From positions 1-64,000 of the forward strand of contig NZ_VOLR01000017.1 in the NCBI RefSeq assembly GCF_007954355.1: DNA of 64,000 bases, read 5' to 3'. Source of the DNA: Colwellia hornerae (GTDB lineage Bacteria > Pseudomonadota > Gammaproteobacteria > Enterobacterales > Alteromonadaceae). The notes beneath the pieces were generated by a model, which did not search any database, was not told the DNA's origin, and saw only the letters and a list, made by a program, of their open reading frames with translations. Both the position numbers and the translations under genes were made by a program. This document shows positions 16,755-25,669 of this stretch, one piece after another (position 1 is the stretch's first letter; every line of letters starts with the position of its first letter).

Positions 16755-19154
16755 CTAATAATCATAGCTTATTCTAAAGCCAACGGTGCGAGGTCTCGTT
16801 GGCGAAACCCTAAAGACATTATCAGCTGAACCCGCAGCAACTTGTCCAAGAGAGTCGGTAGCATTGTCAATAAAGAGTGTTGCTTTCCAATCATCTTTCC
16901 CAATAGACGCTGATAGGTTAACCTGATTGTAAGACGGTAACTCGACTCGATCAGCAGCAACTAGGCTATTAAAACGTGAGTCTGTCCATTTGAATACGCC
17001 TTGAAAAACAGCAGCGAAATCGCCGATATTTTGATAGTAACGCGCGCCAACCACACCTTCATTTTCTGGTGCGTAAGGGAGATTCGACCCTACAGGTGTG
17101 ATATTAACTAAGGTATTTGGAATATCAGTCAATTCTGAGTCGATGTAGCTAAATGAGCCAAAAAGATCGATATTATCGGTCGCAGCCCAGTTAAGTTCAA
17201 ATTCAACACCGTTGATATCAGCAGAGCCAACATTATCAAAGAATGAGCTATTAGCGATACTAAGATCAAGAACACCTTGCTGCATGTCACTGAAATCTAC
17301 ATTGTATATCGCGCCATTAAAACGCAAAGTATTATTAAGCCAAGTTGTTTTCCAACCTAATTCGAGACTGACGACATCATCGGTATCAAAGGTAGCGGGA
17401 ATGCCACCCGTGCCAACTGCACGATTGAACCCACCGCCTCTAAAGCCTTCAGAATACGTAGCATAAAACATCGCGTCAGCATTCATTTTCCAGCGTATAT
17501 TAGCTTTATAAATGGTTCCTGATATCGTTGCAGGAGTCAGACCAGCAAGTCTTGAATCGACATTTGTTCCAGCATCAGCCTCTGGTCCAGATGCTCTTTG
17601 GCCAAAAGGTGATTGTCCCATCAAGCCCATTTCAATATTATAGTGACGTGCACCAACGGTTACGGTTACCTCTTCAGTAACGTCGTAAGCAAGTTCACCA
17701 AATACCGACATTTCTTCACGGTCTGATTGATAATCATTGAAATAAGTTACGCCTGGCGGTCGAGCACTACCATCGGTATTAGTGAAAGCACCCGGTATCG
17801 GAAAGTTTGGTGAAAATCCAGCGGCAATAGACCCGGCATAATTAAAGTCAGTTAAAGTATTAAGTTGCTGATCATCATAAAAGACACCACCAATCGCTCT
17901 AAAACGGTCTTCCGCATTGGTTGCAACACGAATTTCATGCACAACACGTTCTGTTTCAAATTGCTCAGAAGTGGTCATCACTGGGCTAAAGCATTCATCA
18001 TAGCCAGGGTAACTACAAGTGTAGTAAGGAACGTAGGGGCCTATTTCAATATAAGCGGTATAGTCAGTATTACCTTGGAACGTACGGTTGGTGAACGAGC
18101 CATTATAAATGACTTCAAGGCCGCCAAGCATACCATTCAACGTCCACTGTGTAAGGTCAACTTTATCATCACCAGCCGTAGGAGAAAAAGTTGCTGTGTT
18201 TAAGTCGTCTTCAGTACTAATAGACGGATCATATTCAAAAGAACCTTCAGTATCTAACTGTTGATTTGTGTGCTGTACTAACAAATCCCATTCGTCGTTG
18301 ATTTGCCATAAGCCACTAATTCTGACGCCACGATGTGTCGCTTCATTGTAATCATCTTTTGCAAGTGTAGCGTTACTTACTACCTGTCGAGATGAAGGAA
18401 CGCTGCCACCCAATCCTGGATTAGTTAATGGTAATTGCGTTGTAGAAAGCGCATTATCAATAAATCCACCGTCAGTAGAATTATAAGCAGCAATTCTTAT
18501 GGCAAACTCATCTTCTATAATAGGAAGATTGACATAACCTTCAGTTTTATTACTGATGCCACCGCTCTTAGTCGACGACATACCTACCTCGCCACCTGCG
18601 CTGAATTCGTCCAACACTGGTTTATTGGTAATAAGACGAACGGTACCTGCCTGTGAACTAGCGCCAAACAATGTGCCTTGAGGACCTTTTAACACTTCGA
18701 TACGTTGCAGATCGACTGCATATAAATCGATATTACGACCAGGGGTAGTGATTGGGGTTTCATCAAGGTAAAAAGCAACACTTGGCTCGCCCCCTATGCC
18801 TGCAAGTCTTACATCGGCACGACCGGCAGATACACCACGGATATAGGTTTCTTGCTTACCTGGTCCTTGACCTTCAGAGCTAACGCCCGGTAGTAATGCA
18901 ATATAATCTTCAAAGCTGTCAATGCCGAGTTGCTGGAGTTGTGCGCCACTAATGGCTTGAACGGCAAGTGGCACTGCTTGTTGGTTTTCTGAACGGCGAG
19001 TTGAAGTAACAACTATAGTTTCGATCTGACGCTCAGTCTCAACTTTTTTGTCATCTACTTTACTCTTTTCCTGAGCTTGAACGGCACTATTGCTTAATGC
19101 AAGAGCTATTGCCATGGTCAATACGGTTTTAACTGGTCGGTTTTTATGATACAT
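16755..19154 (-). CDS. TonB-dependent outer-membrane receptor
   Basis: 799 residues. A signal peptide (to about AVQAQ) is followed by a TonB-box-like segment (ETIVVTSTRR). The plug domain spans about 60-180 (YIRGVSAG, QRIEVLKGPQGTLFGASSQAGTVRLITNKP). A 22-strand type barrel ends in ISYDY, with an aromatic last residue. It imports a ligand across the outer membrane using TonB energy. The sequence does not show a siderophore or vitamin subfamily; in Alteromonadales many such receptors take up glycans or organic compounds. The gene has its own promoter region and terminator. An MFS transporter gene lies upstream on the same strand, which hints at a shared substrate. Confidence 0.93.
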   Translation of the reverse strand: MYHKNRPVKTVLTMAIALALSNSAVQAQEKSKVDDKKVETERQIETIVVTSTRRSENQQAVPLAVQAISGAQLQQLGIDSFEDYIALLPGVSSEGQGPGKQETYIRGVSAGRADVRLAGIGGEPSVAFYLDETPITTPGRNIDLYAVDLQRIEVLKGPQGTLFGASSQAGTVRLITNKPVLDEFSAGGEVGMSSTKSGGISNKTEGYVNLPIIEDEFAIRIAAYNSTDGGFIDNALSTTQLPLTNPGLGGSVPSSRQVVSNATLAKDDYNEATHRGVRISGLWQINDEWDLLVQHTNQQLDTEGSFEYDPSISTEDDLNTATFSPTAGDDKVDLTQWTLNGMLGGLEVIYNGSFTNRTFQGNTDYTAYIEIGPYVPYYTCSYPGYDECFSPVMTTSEQFETERVVHEIRVATNAEDRFRAIGGVFYDDQQLNTLTDFNYAGSIAAGFSPNFPIPGAFTNTDGSARPPGVTYFNDYQSDREEMSVFGELAYDVTEEVTVTVGARHYNIEMGLMGQSPFGQRASGPEADAGTNVDSRLAGLTPATISGTIYKANIRWKMNADAMFYATYSEGFRGGGFNRAVGTGGIPATFDTDDVVSLELGWKTTWLNNTLRFNGAIYNVDFSDMQQGVLDLSIANSSFFDNVGSADINGVEFELNWAATDNIDLFGSFSYIDSELTDIPNTLVNITPVGSNLPYAPENEGVVGARYYQNIGDFAAVFQGVFKWTDSRFNSLVAADRVELPSYNQVNLSASIGKDDWKATLFIDNATDSLGQVAAGSADNVFRVSPTRPRTVGFRISYDY

Positions 19155-19535
19155 AGGTACCCTCGTTGATTATTTTCTGTGACTTAGCTAATACTAAGTA
19201 AATTAATAGATCAATATCGAAGCAAAACGCTTATCTGCGACAACCTTTTGCTTCTTGGTGACAAACCGTCAAAAGTTTTCGTAAACAGCTATGTCCTAAA
19301 AATCATCTGCAATATAACTTAATGGTTAATAGCACAGAAATTTTTGAGTTGTAGCATACTACAATATCGGAAAGATTACTGAATATAGCTAAAATAAACA
19401 GCAAACTTCGGTGAAAAAACGGTATTTAGAAGAAGTAACGATTAGCACTACTTTCGAGGATTATTTAAGCTATGGCGATAAACTCTTTAAAGGGTTAAAG
19501 AGTTTATGCATTAAACGCCAGTGCTTGATGACACT
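19155..19535. other. Intergenic region with inverted repeats
   Basis: About 380 bases between the MFS gene and the TonB receptor gene. Two features stand out: the palindrome TTGTAG-CATA-CTACAA (19349-19364), a possible operator for the receptor gene, and a 13-base stem ATAAACTCTTTAA/TTAAAGAGTTTAT around AGGG (19478-19507), a likely terminator-like hairpin of the MFS gene without a T-run. The plus-strand frame at 19411-19779 looks like chance. Confidence 0.5.
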
Positions 19536-20867
19536 TTATTCTGACTTTGCCGCTTTATATTCTGCATGCATAAATGCCCAAACAGATACAATGCCCACCG
19601 CTGAAATCAATATAAGCATATTCATAAAACTAGACCAACCGCCCGCACTATCTGCCAACCTTCCGCCAATAAAGGCAAATGTTGCGCTGGCCGCAAAACC
19701 AAAAGCATCAATAAAGCTCACCAGTTTTGCACTGTGTGGTCCACCATATTCGATAGAAAATATTGACATAGGTAAGTAATAAGCAGGAGAAATTGAAAAA
19801 GCGAATAAGAAAATTGCGCTCAAAGCCACAATGTAATTCACTTCAACACTCAAATTAAACCAAGATAAATACTTCAAGGTCAGAATACTCAATAAACTTA
19901 GTGTCATCGCTATCGTTAATACGGTGCGAATGCCCTTTTTTGAAAAACGGTCATAAAATGCTATTGAAGCTAACAATCCAGCCAAAGAACCTATAGGGAA
20001 GATAGTAGAAGCCATTGCTGCCTGTGAGGGAGATAATTGATAGGTTTCCATAAGGTAAACAGCAACAAAATCTAAAAAGGCCATCATACAAGTAAGCATC
20101 ATTAACATCAGCACCACTAACCAAACTCTTGGGCTTTTAACAAATGCTAACATACCGGCACCCATGCTAGTATCTTGAAGTGGGTGGTTATATTTGTTAT
20201 CAACTGCCTGCTTTGCTGCTTTGGCTAGCGCTATACCTTCATCACTGGTATCGGTATGATCACTTTGATTTTCTCTAAAAAAGTTGGGGTTTTCTGGTTT
20301 CTCTTGTAGAAAAAAATAACAGCCAATAAAAACAACCAATGCAAAAGCCGCAGCGATGAAGGCTACTGAGCGCCAATCCATAAAGCTTAACAACCAACCA
20401 AAGAACAAAGTTGCTAACACAACACTGAATCTAGAGCTGGTAGAGATAATACTCCAAACTCGTCCATAATGATGAGGGTGATACCATTCTCCAACCAGTT
20501 TGGTCATAGCTGGCCAGCCTGAAGATTTTGTACAGTACAACAGGAATGAAAAAACAGTAAAAGCCATTACATTAGGAGAGAGTCCAAAAGCGATAACAAA
20601 AAGCGCCGTTAGAAAAATGCCAATCAAAAAAGTAAAACGCCCACCTATAATATCAGCAAGGGGCCCCCAAATAAGTTTACCGACCAGTGCACCTAAAGTA
20701 CCATAAGCAGCAAAATCACCTAGATTAGTTTTTGTTAAGGCTAAGGTTTCATCGGCAAGCAAGGCAGGACTCAGGATAGTGACCATTTGACGACAAATCA
20801 TCATGGCGGCATAACCAAGATACATGGCGATAATAATATTTAATTGCTGTGGGGGTCGGTTAGACAT
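19536..20867 (-). CDS. MFS transporter, organophosphate:phosphate antiporter-like
   Basis: About 443 residues with 12 predicted membrane helices and a central cytoplasmic loop (about 195-240). LVGKLIWGPLADIIGGR near helix 3 is the MFS signature loop. SGWPAMTKLVGEWY followed by GRVWSIISTSSRF resembles the GlpT/UhpT (OPA) branch. The ATG at 20867 with AGAGAA upstream is preferred to a GTG at 20918. The substrate is unknown. A glycerophosphodiesterase encoded nearby makes an organophosphate plausible, but this is inference. Confidence 0.82.
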   Translation of the reverse strand: MSNRPPQQLNIIIAMYLGYAAMMICRQMVTILSPALLADETLALTKTNLGDFAAYGTLGALVGKLIWGPLADIIGGRFTFLIGIFLTALFVIAFGLSPNVMAFTVFSFLLYCTKSSGWPAMTKLVGEWYHPHHYGRVWSIISTSSRFSVVLATLFFGWLLSFMDWRSVAFIAAAFALVVFIGCYFFLQEKPENPNFFRENQSDHTDTSDEGIALAKAAKQAVDNKYNHPLQDTSMGAGMLAFVKSPRVWLVVLMLMMLTCMMAFLDFVAVYLMETYQLSPSQAAMASTIFPIGSLAGLLASIAFYDRFSKKGIRTVLTIAMTLSLLSILTLKYLSWFNLSVEVNYIVALSAIFLFAFSISPAYYLPMSIFSIEYGGPHSAKLVSFIDAFGFAASATFAFIGGRLADSAGGWSSFMNMLILISAVGIVSVWAFMHAEYKAAKSE

Positions 20868-21038
20868 AATTTCTCTGTGAACAGTTGTAATATAGTTAAC
20901 GGAACTCCTATAAAACACTGGCTCTGTTGGGTTAATGATTATGGATTCGATGATACTATGTTATTCAGTAGTTTACGTCAAATACGCCAAAAAAATTAGC
21001 CTTAGATCAAACTGGCAATAATTACAGGCGTACTAGTC

Positions 21039-21590
21039 TCAAGTAAAATGACGAGATTTTTATTCAAAAGATTTTGAGTTTAGATTAAAAAGATAATAGT
21101 TACAGTCTCTATCTTTGATAACAGCATAGTTATTGCAGGGGTTTAGTTCAAATAGGAATCTATGTAGATCATAGAAATATAGACTTGTAGTGTTAGTGAA
21201 GATTATAATTAACTGAGCAGAAAGCCAGTAAAAAGGTGGTACCCGGAGACGGACTTGAACTGTCACACTCTATGTTCAAGTGAAATGACGAGATTTTTAT
21301 TCAAAAAGATTTTGAGTTTAGATTAAAAAGATAATAGTTACAGTCTCTGATAACAGCATAGTTATTAGCCATAATCGATATTCTCTCGTTAAGCAGAAAA
21401 CAGAATTGAATTTAACTATAAATCATAGAACGTTTATTCAGAAGTTATTACAAGGGTTTAGCTCAAATACGAATCTATGTATTTCATAGAAATAAACACT
21501 TGGGGTTATAGTGAATATTATAATTAACTGAGCAGAAAGCCAGTAAAAAGGTGGTACCCGGAGACGGACTTGAACCGTCACACTCTATGA
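21039..21590. repeat. Tandem duplication ending in tRNA-Leu sequence
   Basis: Unit 1 (about 21039-21275) and unit 2 (about 21276-21590) both begin TCAAGTRAAATGACGAG and both run into the 3' part of tRNA-Leu through AACTGAGCAGAAAGCCAG. Unit 2 has about 75 extra bases. In unit 1 the tRNA is truncated; in unit 2 it is complete. Confidence 0.75.
21237..21274 (-). pseudogene. Truncated tRNA-Leu remnant (3' part)
   Basis: 38 bases match the variable arm, T arm and acceptor end with CCA of the intact tRNA-Leu genes, with one change in the T stem (GACAGTTC for GACGGTTC). The 5' half is missing at the junction of the tandem duplication. Confidence 0.8.
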
Positions 21591-21637
21591 GCGAGGGATT
21601 TTAAATCCCTTGTGTCTACCAATTCCACCACCCGGGC
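21552..21637 (-). tRNA. tRNA-Leu (anticodon TAA)
   Basis: 86 bases with encoded CCA. Acceptor GCCCGGG pairs with the CCGGGTA end. The anticodon loop TTTAAAA is held by the GGGAT-type stem, and a long variable arm is present. It matches E. coli leuZ in type and position, as the last tRNA downstream of pgsA. Confidence 0.95.
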
Positions 21638-21734
21638 ATCGGATAATTCTTTTTAAAGTAGAGATTGGCTCCCTACTAACTCTTAATTTACTAAGAGATG
21701 TTTTTACTATTTAGTTTATCTAAACACTAAACAT

Positions 21735-21822
21735 TGGAGCGGCTAACGAGACTTGATATCTTTTGTTAACAGCTGACATACACGTTAGCTAAGCTAATGC
21801 ATTAAGAGCTGAGCTACAGTCA
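21735..21822 (-). pseudogene. Degenerate tRNA-Gly
   Basis: The 3' end (GTCTCGTTAGCCGCTCCA) and the D arm (GTAGCTCAGCT) match the intact tRNA-Gly. The anticodon arm is scrambled and a segment GCTGTTAACAAAAGATATC replaces part of the T arm. The acceptor stem no longer pairs (GTGACTG for GCGGCTG). Confidence 0.75.
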
Positions 21823-21884
21823 CTTATTCATATAAATGTGAATTATTTATTTTAAATTACTGAACAGAAAGAACAGTATAAAGG

Positions 21885-21970
21885 TGGTACCCGGAGACGG
21901 ACTTGAACCGTCACACTCTATGAGCGAGGGATTTTAAATCCCTTGTGTCTACCAATTCCACCACCCGGGC
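21885..21970 (-). tRNA. tRNA-Leu (anticodon TAA), second copy
   Basis: Identical in the tRNA body to the copy at 21552. The flanking spacer up to the degenerate Gly copy is also repeated, so the unit Leu-spacer-Gly was duplicated. Confidence 0.95.
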
Positions 21971-22040
21971 ATCGGATAATTATTTTTAAAGTAGAGATTG
22001 GCTCCCTACTAACTCCTAAATTATTAAGAGATTTCTTACT

Positions 22041-22297
22041 ATTTAGCTTGTCTAAAGGCTAATTTTGGAGCGGCTAACGAGACTCGACATCTTTTGTTAA
22101 CAGCTGAAATTCACATTTTCGTAAATGTTTTACTCACCATACTATATTTAGCTTGTCTAAACGCTAAATTTGGAGCGGCTAACGAGACTCGACATCTTTT
22201 GTTAACAGCTGACATTCACATTTTCGTAAATGTTTTACTCATCATACTATATTTAGCTTGTCTAAACGCTAAATTTGGAGCGGCTAACGAGACTCGA
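22041..22297. repeat. 105-bp tandem repeat carrying the tRNA-Gly 3' end
   Basis: Units begin with ATTTAGCTTGTCTAAA at 22041, 22146 and 22251, an exact period of 105. Each contains the 22 bases of the tRNA-Gly 3' end. In the first two units this is followed by the insert CATCTTTTGTTAACAGCTGA instead of the rest of the tRNA; the third unit runs into an intact tRNA-Gly. Confidence 0.85.
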
Positions 22298-22351
22298 ACT
22301 CGTGACATTCACGTTGGCAACGTGATGCTCTACCAGCTGAGCTACAGCCGC
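22276..22351 (-). tRNA. tRNA-Gly (anticodon GCC), third in transcription order
   Basis: 76 bases with encoded CCA. GCGGCTG pairs with TAGCCGC, and the anticodon arm is CACGT-TGCCAAC-GTG. Directly follows the 105-bp repeats. Confidence 0.95.
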
Positions 22352-22409
22352 TTCGTAGATTAAGTAATATAATAACATTACTTAAGGTTTTCTTTTCTTT
22401 AATAAAATT

Positions 22410-22485
22410 TGGAGCGGCTAACGAGACTCGAACTCGTGACATTCACGTTGGCAACGTGATGCTCTACCAGCTGAGCTACAGCCGC
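22410..22485 (-). tRNA. tRNA-Gly (anticodon GCC), second in transcription order
   Basis: Same 76-base sequence as the copy at 22276, including CCA. Confidence 0.95.
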
Positions 22486-22578
22486 TTCATTACTTGCTAT
22501 TATAAGCAAGGTTTAATTTTATCTGCATGCGCCAACATACACCATCTAACTAACCGCTTTACCTTACTAAAAGAAAAG

Positions 22579-22664
22579 TGGTACCCGGAGACGGACTTGA
22601 ACCGTCACACTCTATGAGCGAGGGATTTTAAATCCCTTGTGTCTACCAATTCCACCACCCGGGC
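22579..22664 (-). tRNA. tRNA-Leu (anticodon TAA), promoter-proximal copy
   Basis: Same 86-base body as the other two Leu genes. With the upstream Cys and Gly genes it forms the ancestral Gly-Cys-Leu order known from E. coli glyW-cysT-leuZ. Confidence 0.95.
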
Positions 22665-22757
22665 ATCGGATAATTATTTTTTATAGTAGTGATTGGTTCC
22701 CTACTTCTTAGTATTCAAACTAAGTCCTTCTTACTTCCAACACTTATAAATAAGTAA

Positions 22758-22831
22758 TGGAGGCGGGTCCCGGAGTCGAACCGAGGTCCACGGATTTGCA
22801 ATCCGCTGCATAGCCATTCTGCCAACCCGCC
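22758..22831 (-). tRNA. tRNA-Cys (anticodon GCA)
   Basis: 74 bases with CCA. GGCGGGT pairs with ACCCGCC, and the anticodon loop is TTGCAAA. Single copy in the array. Confidence 0.95.
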
Positions 22832-22879
22832 GAATCCTTTGAACTAATAATAATTTAAAAAATCATTACAAATCAAACT

Positions 22880-22955
22880 TGGAGCGGCTAACGAGACTCG
22901 AACTCGTGACATTCACGTTGGCAACGTGATGCTCTACCAGCTGAGCTACAGCCGC
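22880..22955 (-). tRNA. tRNA-Gly (anticodon GCC), first gene of the array
   Basis: Same 76-base sequence as the other Gly genes. It lies about 34 bases after the -10 element of a strong promoter. Confidence 0.95.
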
Positions 22956-22988
22956 TTCATCTGCTGACTCCCTGTCAACTTGGGACGC

Positions 22989-23016
22989 ATTCTACATTGA
23001 AATTATTTGGAGTCAA
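22989..23016 (-). promoter_or_regulatory. Sigma-70 promoter of the tRNA array
   Basis: On the minus strand TTGACT (23016-23011), 16 bases, TAGAAT (22994-22989), then a GC-rich discriminator GCGTCCC of the kind found at stringently controlled stable-RNA promoters. Confidence 0.75.
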
Positions 23017-23092
23017 CAGTTTAATTTCAATTTTGTTTTGACTGCTCAAAAAGCGGCTAATTTGACGTTTTTTTAACTAAATATATCATTTT

Positions 23093-23680
23093 CTAGCTAT
23101 TTTGTTTGGCTAACTCTGGCCAAGCTACTTTAAAATAGGCCAGCATTGACCAAAAAGTAAGCACAGTAGCTATCGCATAAAAGCTATAAGCGATAAACAT
23201 TAAAATTTCATGTGGAAAATGAAACAGAATTAATGGGATATCATAATCTGGTTGCCAAATTAATCCCATAATGCCTAACATTTGCGCGGCAGTTTTATAT
23301 TTTCCCATTTGAGAAACGGCAATTTCATCACGCTTACCTCGTGAAGACATAAATTCACGCAAGGCACTGATAAAAATTTCACGAGCAATCATTAATATCG
23401 CTGAAATGGAGATCCACCATAATTGATAATCTTGAATAAGGAGCACTAAAGCAGCAACAACCATCAATTTATCAGCGACTGGATCGATAAAGGCGCCAAA
23501 TGCTGAAGATTGGTTTAATTTACGTGCTAGGTAACCATCTAGGGCATCACTAATAGCAGCAAGCCAGAATACGGCAAATGCGCCGAAGTGATTCCACGAG
23601 ACAGGTAAATAAAATACCACTAAAAAAACAGGTATTAATAGTATCCGGAACATGGTGATTTGATTTGGAATGGTCCACAT
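23093..23680 (-). CDS. pgsA: CDP-diacylglycerol-glycerol-3-phosphate 3-phosphatidyltransferase
   Basis: 195 residues, the usual PgsA length, with about five membrane helices. It makes phosphatidylglycerophosphate, the committed step to phosphatidylglycerol, in the inner membrane. The CDP-alcohol transferase signature DGx2ARx8Gx3Dx3D is complete in SDALDGYLARKLNQSSAFGA and the following FIDPVADK. It follows uvrC and precedes tRNA-Gly, exactly as in E. coli uvrC-pgsA-glyW. A separate promoter in the 135-base gap upstream is likely. Confidence 0.96.
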   Translation of the reverse strand: MWTIPNQITMFRILLIPVFLVVFYLPVSWNHFGAFAVFWLAAISDALDGYLARKLNQSSAFGAFIDPVADKLMVVAALVLLIQDYQLWWISISAILMIAREIFISALREFMSSRGKRDEIAVSQMGKYKTAAQMLGIMGLIWQPDYDIPLILFHFPHEILMFIAYSFYAIATVLTFWSMLAYFKVAWPELAKQNS

Positions 23681-23717
23681 AAATTTATTTTTCTACTAAA
23701 GCAACAAGCGTTGACGC

Positions 23718-23746
23718 ATTCTACACATTACAAGCAGAGACGTAAA
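23718..23746 (-). promoter_or_regulatory. Candidate promoter of pgsA
   Basis: Minus strand TTTACG (23746-23741), 17 bases, TAGAAT (23723-23718), preceded by TGTG. About 38 bases before the pgsA start. Confidence 0.42.
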
Positions 23747-23815
23747 TTTTTATCAAAAAATAGCAATAATAATTGTCAGTAATAGCGGCGGGTATATTAT
23801 AGAAAAACGCTTAAC

Positions 23816-25666
23816 TTATTTATCATGTAAGGCGTTATATATTGTATCGGCTAGAACAGTACTAATACCTGGTACCTTTTCAAGCGTCGTTCTGTCGGCT
23901 TGCATCACTTCTTGGAGCCCGCCTAAATATTTTAATAAGGCTTGACGTTTTTTCGCGCCAATCCCCTCAATAGATTCAAGTGTCGATTTTTTGCTAGCTT
24001 TTTGACGCTTGGCTCGGTGTCCGGTAATCGCAAAACGATGTGATTCATCACGAATATGCTGCACTAGATGTAAAGCTGGCGAAGTCGAGGGTAATGAAAT
24101 TAATTGATGACTACCCGCCAAGATTAACGTTTCGAGTCCGGGCTTGCGCCCTTCACCTTTTGCAACGCCAACCAATAAGGGAATTTTCTCTAATGCTGTA
24201 TCAGCTTGCCATTGAGCAAAAAAGGCTTCTGCTTTTGACAATTGCCCTTTACCTCCATCAATAAAAACAATGTCAGGCATATTTTCCATGCTGGTCACCT
24301 TGCCATAACGTTTATTGAGGGCAAACGCCATCGCCGCATAATCATCGCCAGGAGTGATACCATAAACATTATAACGACGATAGTCGCTTTTTAACGGCCC
24401 TTCTTGATTAAAAACCACATTGGATGCCACGGTTTGTTGCCCCATGGTATGACTAATATCAAAACACTCAATTCGGTTAATACCCTGATCAAGTTCAAAT
24501 ACTTCATTTAATGCAGAAAAGCGTGCTTGCATTGAAGCTTTATGACTATTCTTAGTGACTAATGCATTTTTCGCATTGGTACAGGCTAACTTTAAATATT
24601 GCGCACGCTCACTACGAACACTCGTTGATATTTTTACATTGCGCTCCGCTTGCTCACTCAAAAGCTTAGTAAGCTCTTCAATATGTTCAAAGCTTTCACT
24701 GATGACTATTTCTTTGGGGATAGCTGCACTTTTTAAGTCTTGCCCTAAGTAATGTTGACTAATAAAGGCTTGGTAAACTTCGGCTTGATCTGTATCGCCA
24801 GGAATACTAGGGAAGTAGCTTTTACTGCCTAATATCTTTTGATCACGTATAAATAAAACGTGTACACAAACCTGGGACTTTTCAATATATATACCTATAA
24901 CATCAAGTTCAGCCACAATACCACTAACAAACTGTTGCTTTTGAACTTGTCGTAAGGTGGCAATTTGATCTCGGTACTTAGCTGCAGCCTCAAAATTTAA
25001 GCTTTGACTGGCTTGTTCCATTTCAATCACTAAGCTATCAATAACAGTCGAACTTTTGCCGCGTAAAAATAATTTAGCTAGATCAACTTGCTGCTGATAA
25101 TCCACTGCTGATATTTTATCAACACATGGCGCAGAGCAACGATTTAATTGATATTGCAAACAAGGACGACTGCGCGCACGATAATAACTATCTTCGCATT
25201 GACGAACCGGAAATAACTTTTGCATTAAACGAAGACTTTCCCAAACAGCGCCGACGGTTGGATATGGACCAAAGTATTCACCTTTAACTTTTTTTCCGCC
25301 TCGGTGTACGCCTAACTTGGGGTGTTTATGGTCCGTTATTAGTAAATAGGGGTAAGACTTATCATCTCGTAATAAAATATTATATTTAGGCAGGTATTTT
25401 TTAATGTAGTTGTTTTCAAGAATTAACGCTTCGCCCTCAGTATGGGTAACGGTAACGTCAATCGCCATAATGTGGCTAACTAATACTTTAGTTTTGGTGC
25501 TGCCGACATCTTTACGAAAGTAACTGGCGAGGCGTTTTCTCAGCTGTTTAGCTTTTCCTACATAAATAACTGTTTGGTGTTTATCGTACATCCGATAAAC
25601 ACCCGCCTGCTCAGAAACGGAAGAGAGAAAAGCTTGGTGATCAAAAAGAGATTGAGAAGTTGGCAA
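23816..25666 (-). CDS. uvrC: Excinuclease ABC subunit C
   Basis: 616 residues, close to the 610 of E. coli UvrC. It makes both incisions in nucleotide excision repair with UvrB. The N-terminal GIY-YIG nuclease (GVYRMYDKHQTVIYVGKAKQ) is followed by the UVR segment (MEQASQSLNFEAAAKYRDQI), the RNase H-like C-terminal nuclease (ECFDISHTMG, DIVFIDGGKGQL) and terminal helix-hairpin-helix motifs (IEGIGAKKRQALLKYLGG). The only start fitting the family's N-terminus is a TTG at 25666, three bases after the uvrY stop, so translation is probably coupled to uvrY. Confidence 0.96.
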   Translation of the reverse strand: MPTSQSLFDHQAFLSSVSEQAGVYRMYDKHQTVIYVGKAKQLRKRLASYFRKDVGSTKTKVLVSHIMAIDVTVTHTEGEALILENNYIKKYLPKYNILLRDDKSYPYLLITDHKHPKLGVHRGGKKVKGEYFGPYPTVGAVWESLRLMQKLFPVRQCEDSYYRARSRPCLQYQLNRCSAPCVDKISAVDYQQQVDLAKLFLRGKSSTVIDSLVIEMEQASQSLNFEAAAKYRDQIATLRQVQKQQFVSGIVAELDVIGIYIEKSQVCVHVLFIRDQKILGSKSYFPSIPGDTDQAEVYQAFISQHYLGQDLKSAAIPKEIVISESFEHIEELTKLLSEQAERNVKISTSVRSERAQYLKLACTNAKNALVTKNSHKASMQARFSALNEVFELDQGINRIECFDISHTMGQQTVASNVVFNQEGPLKSDYRRYNVYGITPGDDYAAMAFALNKRYGKVTSMENMPDIVFIDGGKGQLSKAEAFFAQWQADTALEKIPLLVGVAKGEGRKPGLETLILAGSHQLISLPSTSPALHLVQHIRDESHRFAITGHRAKRQKASKKSTLESIEGIGAKKRQALLKYLGGLQEVMQADRTTLEKVPGISTVLADTIYNALHDK

Positions 25667-25669
25667 GGT

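Noticed and set aside
19411-19779. 122-residue plus-strand ORF near the MFS gene
   Set aside because: Most of it is antisense to the MFS coding region and it lacks a ribosome binding site and recognisable protein features.
22094-22363. 89-residue plus-strand ORF across the tRNA region
   Set aside because: It runs through the 105-bp repeats and an intact tRNA-Gly in antisense; its internal peptide repeat simply reflects the DNA repeat.
21039-22955. Genomic island or prophage at the tRNA array
   Set aside because: tRNA 3'-end repeats suggest attachment sites, but there is no integrase or foreign gene between them; tandem duplication explains the pattern.
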